From contig CADAWR010000009.1 in assembly GCA_902791695.1 (NCBI GenBank), positions 62,001 through 126,000 of the forward strand: DNA of 64,000 bases, given 5' to 3'. The DNA comes from an uncultured Bacteroidota bacterium (GTDB taxonomy: Bacteria; Bacteroidota; Bacteroidia; Bacteroidales; P3). The notes beneath the pieces were generated by a model, which saw only the letters and a list, made by a program, of their open reading frames with translations, searched no databases and was not told the origin of the DNA. This document shows positions 23,667 through 33,031 of this stretch, piece after piece (positions within the stretch are counted from its first letter, which is position 1; every line of letters starts with the position of its first letter). A program made the position numbers and the translations under genes.

Positions 23667-25508
23667 ATGTCAGAGAATCAGATAGTTAATAAAGAGGACC
23701 TTGTGGTCCGATTTGCTGGCGACTCGGGTGACGGCATGCAGCTCAGCGGTACGCTCTTCAGCGATGCCTCTGCACTGACCGGAAACGACATTGCCACGTT
23801 CCCCGATTATCCCGCCGAAATCCGTGCCCCGCACAACACCATTGCCGGCGTGAGCGGCTATCAGGTGCATGTGGGTAACCACATCTACTCGAGCGGCGAC
23901 AAATGCGACATACTGGTGGCCATGAACCCCGCCGCCTTCAAGTCGCAGCTGAAGTGGGCCAAGAAGGGTGCCACCGTCATCGTCGACATCGACACCTTCA
24001 CCGAGGAGGCTATGGAGAAGGCCGGCTACAAGGAGAACCCCTTCACCGACGAGCTGGAGCGCGCCTACACCATCATCAAGGCCCCCATCACCTCGTTCAC
24101 GGAGAAAATCGGCGACGCTCAGGGCGTCGACAAGAAGACCGCCGACAAGAGCCGCAACATGTTCGCCCTCGGCATCATCTTCTATGCCACCCACAAGACC
24201 TTAGACCATACTTTTGCATATCTGGAGCGCAAGTTCGCCAAGAAGCCCGCTGTCATCACGCTGAACAAGGCTGTGCTGACCGAGGGTTACGAATATGCCG
24301 ACAAGCTTGAGGTGATGCATTCGCACATCTTTGAGGTTGCCCACGCCGACAAGATGGAGAAGGGCCGCTACCGCAACATCACCGGTAACGTGGCCACTGC
24401 CTGGGGTCTGCTGGCAGCCAGCGAGAAGAGCGGCCGCCGCCTCTTCCTGGGCTCCTACCCCATCACCCCCGCCACCGACGTCATGGTCGAGCTGGCCAAG
24501 CACAAGAGCCTCGGCGCCCGCGTGTTCCAGGCCGAAGACGAGATTGCCGGTATCTGCTCCGCCATCGGCGCCAGCTATGCCGGTGCACTGGCCTGCACCA
24601 GCACCTCCGGCCCCGGCCTGTCGCTGAAGAGCGAGGCCCTGGGTCTTGCCGTGATGACCGAGCTGCCGCTCGTGGTCGTCGACGTGCAGCGTGGCGGCCC
24701 CTCGACGGGTCTGCCCACCAAGACTGAGCAGAGCGACCTCGACCAGGCCCTCTACGGCCGCAACGGCGAGGCTCCCCTGGTGGTTGTTGCCGCCTCGAGC
24801 TCGGCCAACTGCTTCTACTGGGCCTTCAACGCCGCCAAGATAGCCCTTGAGCACATGACGCCCGTCATCCTGCTCACCGACGGCTACCTGGGCAACGGCA
24901 GCCAGCTGTTCAAGATACCGAGCATGAAGGACATGCCTGAAATCAAGCCGCGCCTGGCCAAGGAGAACGACCCGAACTACCGTCCGTTCCGCCGCGACGA
25001 GGAGAAGTTCGCACGCGAATGGGCCCTGCCCGGCATGGCCGGCCTGAGCCACCGCGTCGGCGGCCTCGAGAAGTGCCCCGATGGTCCTCTGAGCACCGAC
25101 CCGGAGAACCACGCCCTGATGACCAAGAACCGTCAGGAGAAGGTGAACCGCGTGGCCAACTACATTCCCGACCAGGAGGTCATGGGCAACCCCGACGCCG
25201 ACCTGCTCGTGGTTGGTTGGGGCGGCACCAGCGGTGCACTGACCCTCGCCGTCGAGGAGATGAACAACGAAGGCAAGAAGGTGGCCTACACCCACTTCAA
25301 CTACATCTGCCCGCTGCCTAAGAACACCGGCGACATACTGCGCAAGTACAAGAAGATTGTGGTCTGCGAGCTGAACAACGGTCAGTTCTGCGGCTACCTG
25401 CGCACCCAGTTCCCGGAGTGCACCATGACCAAATACAACAAGGTGATGGGCCTGCCTTTCGAGGTTGGCGAGCTGAAAGCTGAATTTAACAGATTGTTGG
25501 AGAAATAA
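23667..25508 (+). CDS. korA: 2-oxoacid:ferredoxin oxidoreductase, alpha (gamma-alpha fused) subunit
   Basis: A 613-residue protein fusing the gamma domain (residues 1-190: VRFAGDSGDGMQLSGTLFSD, APHNTIAGVSGYQVH) to the alpha pyrimidine-binding domain (about 240-500: RLFLGSYPITPATDVMVEL, QAEDEIAGICSAIGASYAGA, STSGPGLSLKSEALGLAV) and a domain II/III segment. In Bacteroidota this fused subunit with the adjacent beta subunit oxidises 2-oxoglutarate to succinyl-CoA, reducing ferredoxin. Substrate specificity (2-oxoglutarate against other 2-oxoacids) is by family analogy. The beta gene starts 12 nt after its stop. Confidence 0.93.
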   Translation: MSENQIVNKEDLVVRFAGDSGDGMQLSGTLFSDASALTGNDIATFPDYPAEIRAPHNTIAGVSGYQVHVGNHIYSSGDKCDILVAMNPAAFKSQLKWAKKGATVIVDIDTFTEEAMEKAGYKENPFTDELERAYTIIKAPITSFTEKIGDAQGVDKKTADKSRNMFALGIIFYATHKTLDHTFAYLERKFAKKPAVITLNKAVLTEGYEYADKLEVMHSHIFEVAHADKMEKGRYRNITGNVATAWGLLAASEKSGRRLFLGSYPITPATDVMVELAKHKSLGARVFQAEDEIAGICSAIGASYAGALACTSTSGPGLSLKSEALGLAVMTELPLVVVDVQRGGPSTGLPTKTEQSDLDQALYGRNGEAPLVVVAASSSANCFYWAFNAAKIALEHMTPVILLTDGYLGNGSQLFKIPSMKDMPEIKPRLAKENDPNYRPFRRDEEKFAREWALPGMAGLSHRVGGLEKCPDGPLSTDPENHALMTKNRQEKVNRVANYIPDQEVMGNPDADLLVVGWGGTSGALTLAVEEMNNEGKKVAYTHFNYICPLPKNTGDILRKYKKIVVCELNNGQFCGYLRTQFPECTMTKYNKVMGLPFEVGELKAEFNRLLEK

Positions 25509-25520
25509 AAAAGCACAAAT

Positions 25521-26549
25521 ATGGAAAAGCATTTTGTTCCCAAAGCGGATAAAGAATATACCAAGGCTGATTTCCAGAGCGACCAGATGGTGAAGTGGTG
25601 CCCGGGCTGCGGCGACCACGCCATCCTCGCCGCCCTGCTGGCCACCTTCCCCAAGACAGGCTACAAGAAAGAGAACGTCTGCATGGTCTCCGGTATCGGC
25701 TGCTCGAGCCGTATCCCCTACTATGTGGATACCTACGGCTTCCACAGCATCCACGGACGCGCCTGCGCCATAGCCACGGGTGTGAAACTCGCCAACCCCG
25801 CACTGAGCGTGTGGGTGAACATGGGCGACGGCGACTCGATGGCCATCGGCGGCAACCACCTCATCCACGCTGTGCGCCGCAACCAGGACCTGAACATCAC
25901 CATCTTCAACAACGAGATCTACGGCTTGACGAAGGGTCAGTACAGCCCCACCACCAAGTTCGGCCAGATAACGAAGACCTCTCCCTACGGCACCATCGAC
26001 TACCCGTTCAATCCGGGCGAGCTGGTGATGGGCGCCCAGGGCACCTTCTTCGCCCGCACCCTCGACTGCGTACCGCAGCTGAGCACCGACTGCATGACCC
26101 GCGCCGCCAAACACGACGGTTGCTCGGTGGTTGAGGTGCTGCAGAACTGCGTCATCTTCAACGACAAGACCCACGCCGCCATCACCGACCGCGCTGTCCG
26201 CGACGACCGCACCATAGTGCTCGAGCACGGCAAGCCCATGCTCTTCGGCAAGAACAAGGAGAAAGGTCTGCGCTTCAACGGCCGCCAGCTCGAGGTTGTC
26301 ACCCTCGGCGAGAACGGCATCACCATCGACGACATCATGGTGCACGACGAGACCACCGAGGACACCGGCATCCACATGATGCTAGCACACATGGGCGGCG
26401 ACCTGCCCGTGGCCCTCGGCGTCATCCGCAACGTCAAGAAAGTCAGCTACACCCAGCTCTACGAAGAGCAGATGGACGAGCAGATGGCCAACGGCAAATA
26501 CAAATGCATGGACGACCTGCTCAACAGTGGCGACACTTGGGAGGTGTGA
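25521..26549 (+). CDS. korB: 2-oxoacid:ferredoxin oxidoreductase, beta subunit
   Basis: A 342-residue TPP-binding subunit. CPGCGDHAILAALLATFP (cluster/TPP loop), GIGCSSRIPYYVDTYGFHSI, and the TPP-Mg motif VNMGDGDSMAIGGNHLIHA...NNEIYGLTKGQ are all present. It pairs with KorA to decarboxylate 2-oxoacids using a [4Fe-4S] ferredoxin acceptor. The three cysteines for a cluster (CxxC near the N-terminus and C in GIGCSS) are retained. A terminator follows 32 nt later. Confidence 0.95.
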   Translation: MEKHFVPKADKEYTKADFQSDQMVKWCPGCGDHAILAALLATFPKTGYKKENVCMVSGIGCSSRIPYYVDTYGFHSIHGRACAIATGVKLANPALSVWVNMGDGDSMAIGGNHLIHAVRRNQDLNITIFNNEIYGLTKGQYSPTTKFGQITKTSPYGTIDYPFNPGELVMGAQGTFFARTLDCVPQLSTDCMTRAAKHDGCSVVEVLQNCVIFNDKTHAAITDRAVRDDRTIVLEHGKPMLFGKNKEKGLRFNGRQLEVVTLGENGITIDDIMVHDETTEDTGIHMMLAHMGGDLPVALGVIRNVKKVSYTQLYEEQMDEQMANGKYKCMDDLLNSGDTWEV

Positions 26550-26580
26550 GTTTAGCGAAGAGCTAATAGTTAACAACTTG

Positions 26581-26613
26581 AGAGGCTGTCAGTATTGGCA
26601 GCCTCTTTTTTTA
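26581..26613 (+). terminator. Terminator downstream of korAB
   Basis: AGAGGCTG (26581-26588) pairs with CAGCCTCT (26599-26606), 10-nt loop, then a T-run to 26612. Confidence 0.85.
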
Positions 26614-26635
26614 TTATCATATCCGAAAATATTCG

Positions 26636-26643
26636 TATATTTG
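26636..26643 (+). promoter_or_regulatory. Promoter -7 box for the T9SS subtilase operon
   Basis: TATATTTG at 26636-26643, 24 nt before the ATG at 26668. The -33 region is only T-rich. Confidence 0.6.
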
Positions 26644-26667
26644 CACTTTGTATATAATACCTAATTT

Positions 26668-28797
26668 ATGAAAAAAATAATCCTTACGCTGTTAGCAGTG
26701 AGTGTATTAGCCACGGTATCGGCCCAGTCGGCGAAATGTGGCATAGACACCAAAGCCCTTGTACGCGAAGAGGTGGCCGCCGGTGCGGAGACCATCAGCT
26801 TCCTAGTGAAGATGGTCCCTAACTTCGACCGCGGACCTTTCGAGAAAGCCGGAGTGGTCATTGGAGGCCAGAGCGGTCCGATAGTCACCATGCGTGTGCC
26901 TGTGGCAAGCCTTGGACTGCTGGAGAGCAGCAAGGAGGTATTGCAGTACAGCATATCGCACCGCGTCGGCGGGATAGACTGCGACATGGCCCGTGCCGAC
27001 ACCCGCGCCGACAGCGTGCAGAACGGCCTCGGCACCCTTGATGGGATATCAATTGACGGAAACGGAGTGCTGATAGGCATCACCGACTGGGGCTTCGACT
27101 ATTCGCACCCCAACTACAACGGTCAGGTATCGAGCAACTGGCGCATGGAACGTGCGTGGGACCACTTCAAGAAGAGCGGTCCTGCACCTGCGGGCTACAA
27201 CTACGGCACCGAGGTTGTTGGCGCATATAACCTTGCCGATGCCCACGGCGACACGTCGAACCTCTACGGCTACGGCACCCACGGCACCCATGTGGCTGGC
27301 ATCGCAGCAGGCAAGGGCAAAGCTGGCAAATACCGCGGCATGGCACCGGGAGCACGTCTGCTGTTCTGCTCATTCGGCCTCGGCGAGGCAGAGTGGATGG
27401 ACGCCGTGGACTGGATGTATCGCGTAGCCAAAGAGCAGGGTAAGCGCCTGGTCATCAACAGCAGCTGGGGCATGTATACCTTCAGCACAATAGACGGAAC
27501 ATCGCTGCTGAGCCAGCACATCAACAGCATGTCAGACTCGGGTGTTGTGTTCTGCACCAGCGCTGGCAACAACGGCGACGTACAGTTCCATGTCAGCAAA
27601 GCCTTCGGCGACAATGTGGCCGACACGTTGCGCACCATTGTCGTGGCTGCAAGCGATATTTATGCCATCGAGGAGACTGGACAGGCCCTTATCATGTGGG
27701 GCGAGGTAGGACACGACTTCGAGGCCACCGTACGCATCAAGAACGGCAACAATATCTGGACAGGCCCATTCTACAGCACCAGCACCGACACCGTGATATA
27801 CGACACACTGTTTTGCGGCGAGGACACTGTCACGTGGCGCGTAATGATGGAGCACAGCAACCCTTATGACAATAGGTCACACATGCAGATTGACCTCGAC
27901 AAGACACCGCTGGAGAAGCAGCTGCTCATCACCGCCGAGAGCGGCACCGTGCACGCCTGGAATGTCGACAACCTCGATAACCATGCTGGCAACCACGGCT
28001 GCCACTTCAAGAGCGAATGGCGCGACGGCTTCACCGAGGGCGACAGCTACTACGGCATCGGTGAACCGGCCTGCGCGGAGAAATGCATCAGCGTCGCTGC
28101 ACATCATTCCGACACATGGAACAACGTAACGCATGAATGCCACACCGGCGACCACGCCAGCTTCACCAGCTATGGCCCAATCATCGACGGGAGACAGAAG
28201 CCGGAGATTTCCGCCCCAGGCCATGAGATAGTTTCATCAATCAGCGTATGGTCGACCGACAGCCGTAACACCGCCAGCGAAAGCATGATGGACCTCAAGA
28301 TAGGCAACCTCACATACCGTTGGGCAAAAATGAGCGGCACCTCGATGTCGTGTCCGGTGGTGACCGGTATCACTGCCTTGATACTGCAGGCTAATCCCGA
28401 CCTTAGCGTCGACAACATACGCAATATCATCACCAGCACCGCCCGCAACGACGACAAGACAGGGCCCTTGGTGGCAAACGACAGTGCCGACATACGCTGG
28501 GGATGGGGCAAGATTGATGCATTGGATGCCGTCAATGCCGCCATGGGCTATGTAAGCATCCAGCAGGCCGAGAAATACCGCCTGCCACTGCATGTGTATC
28601 CCAACCCTGCCACTGACAAGCTGATAATAAACACAGGCTGCGGCGAGAAGCAGACGGCCGAAATAATGAGCATCGACGGCAGAAAAGTGTTGGAGATGCC
28701 CGTGACACTTGAGACCTCGGTAGACGTCAGCGGATTGCCTCAGGGTGTGTATATACTGCGCGTCGGGTCGAGAACCGAGAAGATAATAGTCAAATAA
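26668..28797 (+). CDS. Secreted subtilisin-like serine protease with T9SS sorting domain
   Basis: A 709-residue peptidase S8. Signal peptide (VSAQ/SAK, cleavage near residue 20); a propeptide-like stretch; catalytic D140 in GITDWGFDYSHPNY, H205 in YGTHGTHVAGIAAG, and S559 in SGTSMSCPVVTG. Between the His and the Ser is a large insertion (about residues 300-500) with beta-strand-rich sequence, likely a PA-like or jelly-roll module. Residues 635-709 (HVYPNPATDKLIIN ... DVSGLPQGVYILRVG) are a type A T9SS C-terminal domain, so it is exported and anchored or released through T9SS. Immediate downstream neighbour: DUF6427-like protein. Confidence 0.92.
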   Translation: MKKIILTLLAVSVLATVSAQSAKCGIDTKALVREEVAAGAETISFLVKMVPNFDRGPFEKAGVVIGGQSGPIVTMRVPVASLGLLESSKEVLQYSISHRVGGIDCDMARADTRADSVQNGLGTLDGISIDGNGVLIGITDWGFDYSHPNYNGQVSSNWRMERAWDHFKKSGPAPAGYNYGTEVVGAYNLADAHGDTSNLYGYGTHGTHVAGIAAGKGKAGKYRGMAPGARLLFCSFGLGEAEWMDAVDWMYRVAKEQGKRLVINSSWGMYTFSTIDGTSLLSQHINSMSDSGVVFCTSAGNNGDVQFHVSKAFGDNVADTLRTIVVAASDIYAIEETGQALIMWGEVGHDFEATVRIKNGNNIWTGPFYSTSTDTVIYDTLFCGEDTVTWRVMMEHSNPYDNRSHMQIDLDKTPLEKQLLITAESGTVHAWNVDNLDNHAGNHGCHFKSEWRDGFTEGDSYYGIGEPACAEKCISVAAHHSDTWNNVTHECHTGDHASFTSYGPIIDGRQKPEISAPGHEIVSSISVWSTDSRNTASESMMDLKIGNLTYRWAKMSGTSMSCPVVTGITALILQANPDLSVDNIRNIITSTARNDDKTGPLVANDSADIRWGWGKIDALDAVNAAMGYVSIQQAEKYRLPLHVYPNPATDKLIINTGCGEKQTAEIMSIDGRKVLEMPVTLETSVDVSGLPQGVYILRVGSRTEKIIVK

Positions 28798-28799
28798 CA

Positions 28800-29792
28800 A
28801 TGCTCAATCTGTTCCGCAAAAACATGGCCGTGCAGGTGCTGCTGATCATAGTGGCGCTGGTGCTACTTTGGCTGCGGCCTCTGATGACACCTACGCTAAT
28901 GACAGCGGAGCCCAGCACTGACGGTGTGCTCTACGCGCTGCTGGTTAACTGGCTCTCCGGTGTCCCACGGCTGGCTGTTATCATAGCCATGATACTTGTG
29001 CTTGCGGAAGGCATAATGCTCAACATACTGCTGTCGGACATGGGCCTTGTGCCGCAGACGACGCTGCTGCCGACGCTGCTCTACATAACCATGATGAGCG
29101 CACCGGCCACCACCCTGACCCCCATGGTGCCTGTCTCGGCAGCACTCATCGGCTGTGCCTACCTGCTAATGCTGCGCGGCACCCTGCTGACCATTCCCAC
29201 CAGCCGTATCTGCAGCGCCACCGCGCTGATAGGTCTCTGCTCTCTTTTCTACCTGCCGGCACTGGCCATCATCGTTAGCTACCTGTTTGTGGCTATCAGC
29301 TTCCGACTCTACAACTGGCGCGACATAGTGGCGCTCCTGCTGGGCCTCCTTGCTCCCTACATGTTGCTTGTCACGGTGCTCTTCATGACCGACGGACTGG
29401 CTGAATGGTGGAGCGCAACGGCAGCCGCCATAGGCGGCTTCTCATTCCATATTGCCGAAACAGAGCCGCTGCCGCTCATCGCCAATATCATACTGGCACT
29501 TATCGCGGCAGCCGCCATATTCATGATGTGGGGCAAACTCGGCGAACACCCGGTGCTGTGGCAAAAAAACGCCTCCACCGTGATGCTGCTCGCCATTGGT
29601 GGCATCATCATGCTCTTCTATTCGCACCTGCTGCCCGTAAACCTTTCATTTTTTGCCATCCCCTTCGCCTTCTGCGGCACCCATATTCTGCTGCCCAAAC
29701 GCAACGGCAGTACCATAGGACGCCGCAAACAGCACTTATGGATATATGACGTGATACTGATCCTGACCTTTGTTGCCGCCCTCGTATGCTGA
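28800..29792 (+). CDS. DUF6427-like polytopic membrane protein
   Basis: A 330-residue protein with roughly nine transmembrane helices, starting 2 nt after the subtilase stop. It resembles the DUF6427 family of Bacteroidota, with the conserved N-terminal MLNLFRKN and a mid segment LYNWRDIVALLLGLLAPYMLL. Function unknown. The C-terminus overlaps rnhB by 7 nt. It belongs to a dense plus-strand operon running from 28.8 to 33.0 kb. Confidence 0.65.
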   Translation: MLNLFRKNMAVQVLLIIVALVLLWLRPLMTPTLMTAEPSTDGVLYALLVNWLSGVPRLAVIIAMILVLAEGIMLNILLSDMGLVPQTTLLPTLLYITMMSAPATTLTPMVPVSAALIGCAYLLMLRGTLLTIPTSRICSATALIGLCSLFYLPALAIIVSYLFVAISFRLYNWRDIVALLLGLLAPYMLLVTVLFMTDGLAEWWSATAAAIGGFSFHIAETEPLPLIANIILALIAAAAIFMMWGKLGEHPVLWQKNASTVMLLAIGGIIMLFYSHLLPVNLSFFAIPFAFCGTHILLPKRNGSTIGRRKQHLWIYDVILILTFVAALVC

Positions 29793-30385
29793 AGCCTTGG
29801 CTCATAGAAGGCCGCCGCGAGGCGGGATGCGACGAGGCCGGACGCGGACCCTTGGCCGGGCCTGTGGTGGCCGCTGCCGTAGTGCTGCCGCCGGACTACC
29901 GCAACGACATCCTCAACGACTCAAAGCAGCTCACCGAACGTCAGCGCAACCTGATGCGTGCCGACATCGAGGCTAACGCCCTCGCATGGGCCGTGGCTGT
30001 GGTAAGCCCCGAAGAGATCGACCGTCTAAACATCCTTCACGCGTCGACCCACGCCATGTGCCTCGCCGTGCAACAGCTTCAGGGACCCAAGCCCGATTTC
30101 CTGCTTATTGACGGCAACCGCTTCTACAACGAGACCGATATCCCATACCAGACCTTCGTCAAGGGCGACGCTACCTTCATGAGCATCGCCGCCGCCAGTG
30201 TGCTGGCCAAGACCCACCGCGACGAGATAATGGTCAAGCTCCACGAAGAATATCCTGCCTACGGATGGGACCGCAACAAAGGCTATCCCACCGCCGCACA
30301 CTACGAAGCAATAGAAAAACACGGGGTGACGCCACACCACCGCCGCTCCTTTAACCTATACAGACAACATTCATTATTCGAATAG
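29786..30385 (+). CDS. rnhB: Ribonuclease HII
   Basis: A 199-residue RNase HII. The catalytic carboxylates are D16 and E17 in GCDEAGRGPLAGP, a third in LLIDGNRFYNETDIP, and a fourth in ASVLAKTHRDEIM. It removes ribonucleotides and RNA primers from RNA/DNA hybrids in the cytoplasm. Length and motif order are standard. It overlaps the upstream membrane-protein gene by 7 nt. Confidence 0.96.
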   Translation: MLKPWLIEGRREAGCDEAGRGPLAGPVVAAAVVLPPDYRNDILNDSKQLTERQRNLMRADIEANALAWAVAVVSPEEIDRLNILHASTHAMCLAVQQLQGPKPDFLLIDGNRFYNETDIPYQTFVKGDATFMSIAAASVLAKTHRDEIMVKLHEEYPAYGWDRNKGYPTAAHYEAIEKHGVTPHHRRSFNLYRQHSLFE

Positions 30386-30388
30386 ATT

Positions 30389-30934
30389 ATGCTTGAATTC
30401 ATCAAAAACGTCCGCCGCAATAAAATCATACGCGACTTGAAGGCGGCGCCTCGGGAGAAGAAGATAGACAACCTCGAGGAGGTGCGCACCATCGGCCTCA
30501 TCTGCCGCCTCGGCGACGAGGGTTCTTGGAACATCCTGCACCACTTCACCAAGGTGATGGAGAGCCAAGGCAAGAGCGTCCACATCATGGGCATGCTTCC
30601 CAAAGACCAGGAGCTCAGCTTTGTGGTGACACATAAAAACACCTACATCTGCCGTGCCAAGAGCGACATCAACTTCTGGGGCCTCCCGTCGGACGAGAGC
30701 ATACGTCCCTTCACCGAGCGCCACTACGACCTGCTCATTGACACCATAGGCGACGAGAACTTCTTTGCCCAGTACATAGCCCTGCGCACCGATGCCAGCC
30801 TCAAGGTGGTCTATGCCACACCGTCCGAGGACCCCTCGGAGGTCTTCGACCTCATCATCCGTGGCGACGGCCAGGTGGAACTCAAGGACTTCTTCAACAA
30901 CATTGTCAAATACCTCAGCAAGATACAGAAATGA
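30389..30934 (+). CDS. DUF6913 domain protein
   Basis: A 181-residue soluble protein recognised as the DUF6913 type in Bacteroidota, usually upstream of dapA, as here with a 4-nt overlap (ATGA at 30931). The visible landmarks are GLICRLGDEGSWNILHHFTK and the C-terminal FDLIIRGDGQVELKDFFNNI. It has no motif I can tie to an activity; the pattern of alternating beta and helix suggests a Rossmann-like fold, which is inference. Confidence 0.75.
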   Translation: MLEFIKNVRRNKIIRDLKAAPREKKIDNLEEVRTIGLICRLGDEGSWNILHHFTKVMESQGKSVHIMGMLPKDQELSFVVTHKNTYICRAKSDINFWGLPSDESIRPFTERHYDLLIDTIGDENFFAQYIALRTDASLKVVYATPSEDPSEVFDLIIRGDGQVELKDFFNNIVKYLSKIQK

Positions 30935-31821
30935 AACAACCCATCTTCACCGGTACCGGCGTAGCCCTCATCACGCCGTTCCGCCGCGGCCAGGAGACCG
31001 TCGATTTCACCAAACTCGAGGCCCTCATTGAGCACATCATCGCTTCCGGCGTCGACTATATAGTGGCCCTTGGCACCACCAGCGAGGCCGCCACCCTCAC
31101 CGACAGCGAGCGCGCCGCCGTGCAGGAGTTCATCGTGGAGACTGTCAACGGTCGCATACCCATTATGCTTGGCCTTGGCGGCAACAACACCATAGCCCTC
31201 ACCGAAGCCATCGCACGCACCAACTTCGAGGGCATCAGCGGCGTGCTCTCCGTGACGCCCTACTATAACAAGCCCAACCAGCGCGGCATCATGGCCCACT
31301 ACCGCATTGTGTCCGAGACCTCGCCCGTGCCCGTCATCATGTACAACGTGCCCGGTCGCACCGGCGTCAACATCAGCGCCGAAACGGCTCTGGCCATCGC
31401 CGCCGAATGCCCCAACATCATTGGCATCAAAGAGGCCTCCGGCAATATGGCCCAGATCATGGAGCTTCTGCGCAACCGTCCGGCAGGCTTCCGCGTCATC
31501 AGCGGCGACGACGCCCTCACCTACCCCATGATGGCCCTCGGCGCCGACGGCGTCATATCGGTCATCGCCAACGCCCTGCCCAAGGAGACCTCCGACATGG
31601 TTCACTTCGCCCTCAAAGGCGACTACAAGCATGCCCTGCCGCTGCACAACCGGATGCTGCCCCTGATGCACGCCATCTTCGACGAGGGCAACCCCACCGG
31701 CATCAAGGCCCTCCTCGAGACCCAGGGACGCATCACCAACGCCCTGCGCCTGCCGCTGGTCAAAGCCTCCAAGCAGCTCACCAACAAGATAGCCACCCTC
31801 TACAATGAATTTGGAGCCTAA
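30931..31821 (+). CDS. dapA: 4-hydroxy-tetrahydrodipicolinate synthase
   Basis: A 296-residue (beta/alpha)8 aldolase. Schiff-base Lys K167 is in GIKEASGN, and the proton-relay Tyr Y138 in YNVPGRTG. N-terminal GTGVALITPF and LGTTSEAATLTDSER are standard. It condenses pyruvate with aspartate semialdehyde in lysine/diaminopimelate synthesis for peptidoglycan. It overlaps the DUF6913 gene by 4 nt at its start and the next gene by 17 nt at its end. Confidence 0.96.
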   Translation: MKQPIFTGTGVALITPFRRGQETVDFTKLEALIEHIIASGVDYIVALGTTSEAATLTDSERAAVQEFIVETVNGRIPIMLGLGGNNTIALTEAIARTNFEGISGVLSVTPYYNKPNQRGIMAHYRIVSETSPVPVIMYNVPGRTGVNISAETALAIAAECPNIIGIKEASGNMAQIMELLRNRPAGFRVISGDDALTYPMMALGADGVISVIANALPKETSDMVHFALKGDYKHALPLHNRMLPLMHAIFDEGNPTGIKALLETQGRITNALRLPLVKASKQLTNKIATLYNEFGA

Positions 31822-32524
31822 ACTGGAGCAGGTGCGGCAGGAGTATCTGCGACGCCTTGTCGACACCGTCGATGCCGAGTCGTTTCACGAAACGGCTCTA
31901 CCGTCGGTTATAGACCACATCACTTCCCGCAGGGGCAAGATGTTGCGTCCTCGGCTCACCCTCATCGCCGCCACCACCCTCGGCGAAGAGCACCTCGACG
32001 AGCGCCGCACATTGCTGCTCGCCACCGCCGTCGAGATGCTCCACAACGCCTCGCTGCTGCACGACGACGTCATCGACACCGCCGACACGCGCCGCGGACA
32101 GCCTTCGGTCAACGCCCGTTGGGGCAACGCCACCGCCGTCCTCGTGGGCGACTGGCTACTGGCACAGATCATGCGGCTGCTCGACGAAGTCGACGACCGC
32201 TCGGCCACACGCCTCGTCAACAGCACCGTCATCGAGATGGTCGAAGCCGAACTGCTGCAACAACAAGTACAGACGACTCATGAAACGCCTATGCCGTTAA
32301 CACCTGCCACTTACCTAAAGATCGTCGACGGCAAAACCGCCCGTCTCTTCGCCACCGCCTGCGCCCTAGGCAACCCGCTGTACGAGGACTTCGGCCTCCA
32401 CTACGGCCGCCTCTTCCAGATGCGCGACGACATAGCCGACGGCGAGGCGCCCGACTTCATCGACGAACTAATCGAACGTGAAACGCAAGAAATCAACAAC
32501 CTGAAATACATATTATCGATATGA
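31805..32524 (+). CDS. Short polyprenyl synthetase family protein
   Basis: A 239-residue trans-isoprenyl diphosphate synthase homologue. Both Asp-rich motifs are there: LLHDDVIDTADTRRG (FARM) and FQMRDDIADGE (SARM), with the Lys/Arg region KMLRPRLTLI and YLKIVDGKTARLF. Family proteins are about 320 residues; here the segment between SARM and the C-terminus is missing (about 80 residues), along with the GK loop. It may make a shortened product site or be a degenerate paralogue with a separate function. It overlaps dapA by 17 nt and the thioredoxin by 4 nt. Confidence 0.8.
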   Translation: MNLEPKLEQVRQEYLRRLVDTVDAESFHETALPSVIDHITSRRGKMLRPRLTLIAATTLGEEHLDERRTLLLATAVEMLHNASLLHDDVIDTADTRRGQPSVNARWGNATAVLVGDWLLAQIMRLLDEVDDRSATRLVNSTVIEMVEAELLQQQVQTTHETPMPLTPATYLKIVDGKTARLFATACALGNPLYEDFGLHYGRLFQMRDDIADGEAPDFIDELIERETQEINNLKYILSI

Positions 32525-33015
32525 AGAAGCTTATCCTTACCCTCGTCGGTCTCCTAATGGCCGCCGGCCTCATGGCCCAGAACGCCAAGATGCCGCAGAA
32601 CATCACCCTCAAAAGCATTGACGGCCAAAGCGTACAGTCGTCCGTCATCCAGAACGACGGCAAGCCCGTCATCATCAGCTTCTGGGCCACATGGTGCAAA
32701 CCCTGCAACCGCGAGCTCAACAACATCAAGGAGGTCTACGAAGAGTGGCAGGAGGAGACCGGCGTCAAGCTGGTGGCCATCAGTATCGATGACGCCCGCA
32801 GCGCCGCACGCGTAAAACCCCACGTCGACGGCAACGACTGGCCCTACGAGGTCTACCTCGACCAGAACTCCGACCTCAAACGCGCCATGGGTGTCGTCAA
32901 CGTGCCCCACACTTTCATCCTCAACGGCGACGGCGAGATAGTATGGCAACATGCTGGTTACCAAGACGGTGCCGAGGAAGAAACCATCGAAGAAGTACGT
33001 AAGTTGCTGAAATAA
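32521..33015 (+). CDS. Secreted thioredoxin-like protein (TlpA/ResA type)
   Basis: A 164-residue protein with a signal peptide (cleavage after LMAQ, residue 20) and a thioredoxin fold with active site WCKPC (C59, C62). The fold continues with ISIDDARSAARV and the cis-Pro region VPHTFILNGDG. A periplasmic location suggests a role in reducing disulfides or in cytochrome or other redox maturation; no partner is obvious. Its start overlaps the polyprenyl synthetase stop (ATGA at 32521). The hairpin copy C begins 17 nt after its stop. Confidence 0.9.
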   Translation: MKKLILTLVGLLMAAGLMAQNAKMPQNITLKSIDGQSVQSSVIQNDGKPVIISFWATWCKPCNRELNNIKEVYEEWQEETGVKLVAISIDDARSAARVKPHVDGNDWPYEVYLDQNSDLKRAMGVVNVPHTFILNGDGEIVWQHAGYQDGAEEETIEEVRKLLK

Positions 33016-33031
33016 GGCTTTTTCAGCGTAG

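Noticed and set aside
24201-26375. A 724-codon open frame on the minus strand opposite korAB
   Set aside because: It is the shadow of two strong, motif-rich genes in GC-rich DNA; its translation is low-complexity and has no family motif.
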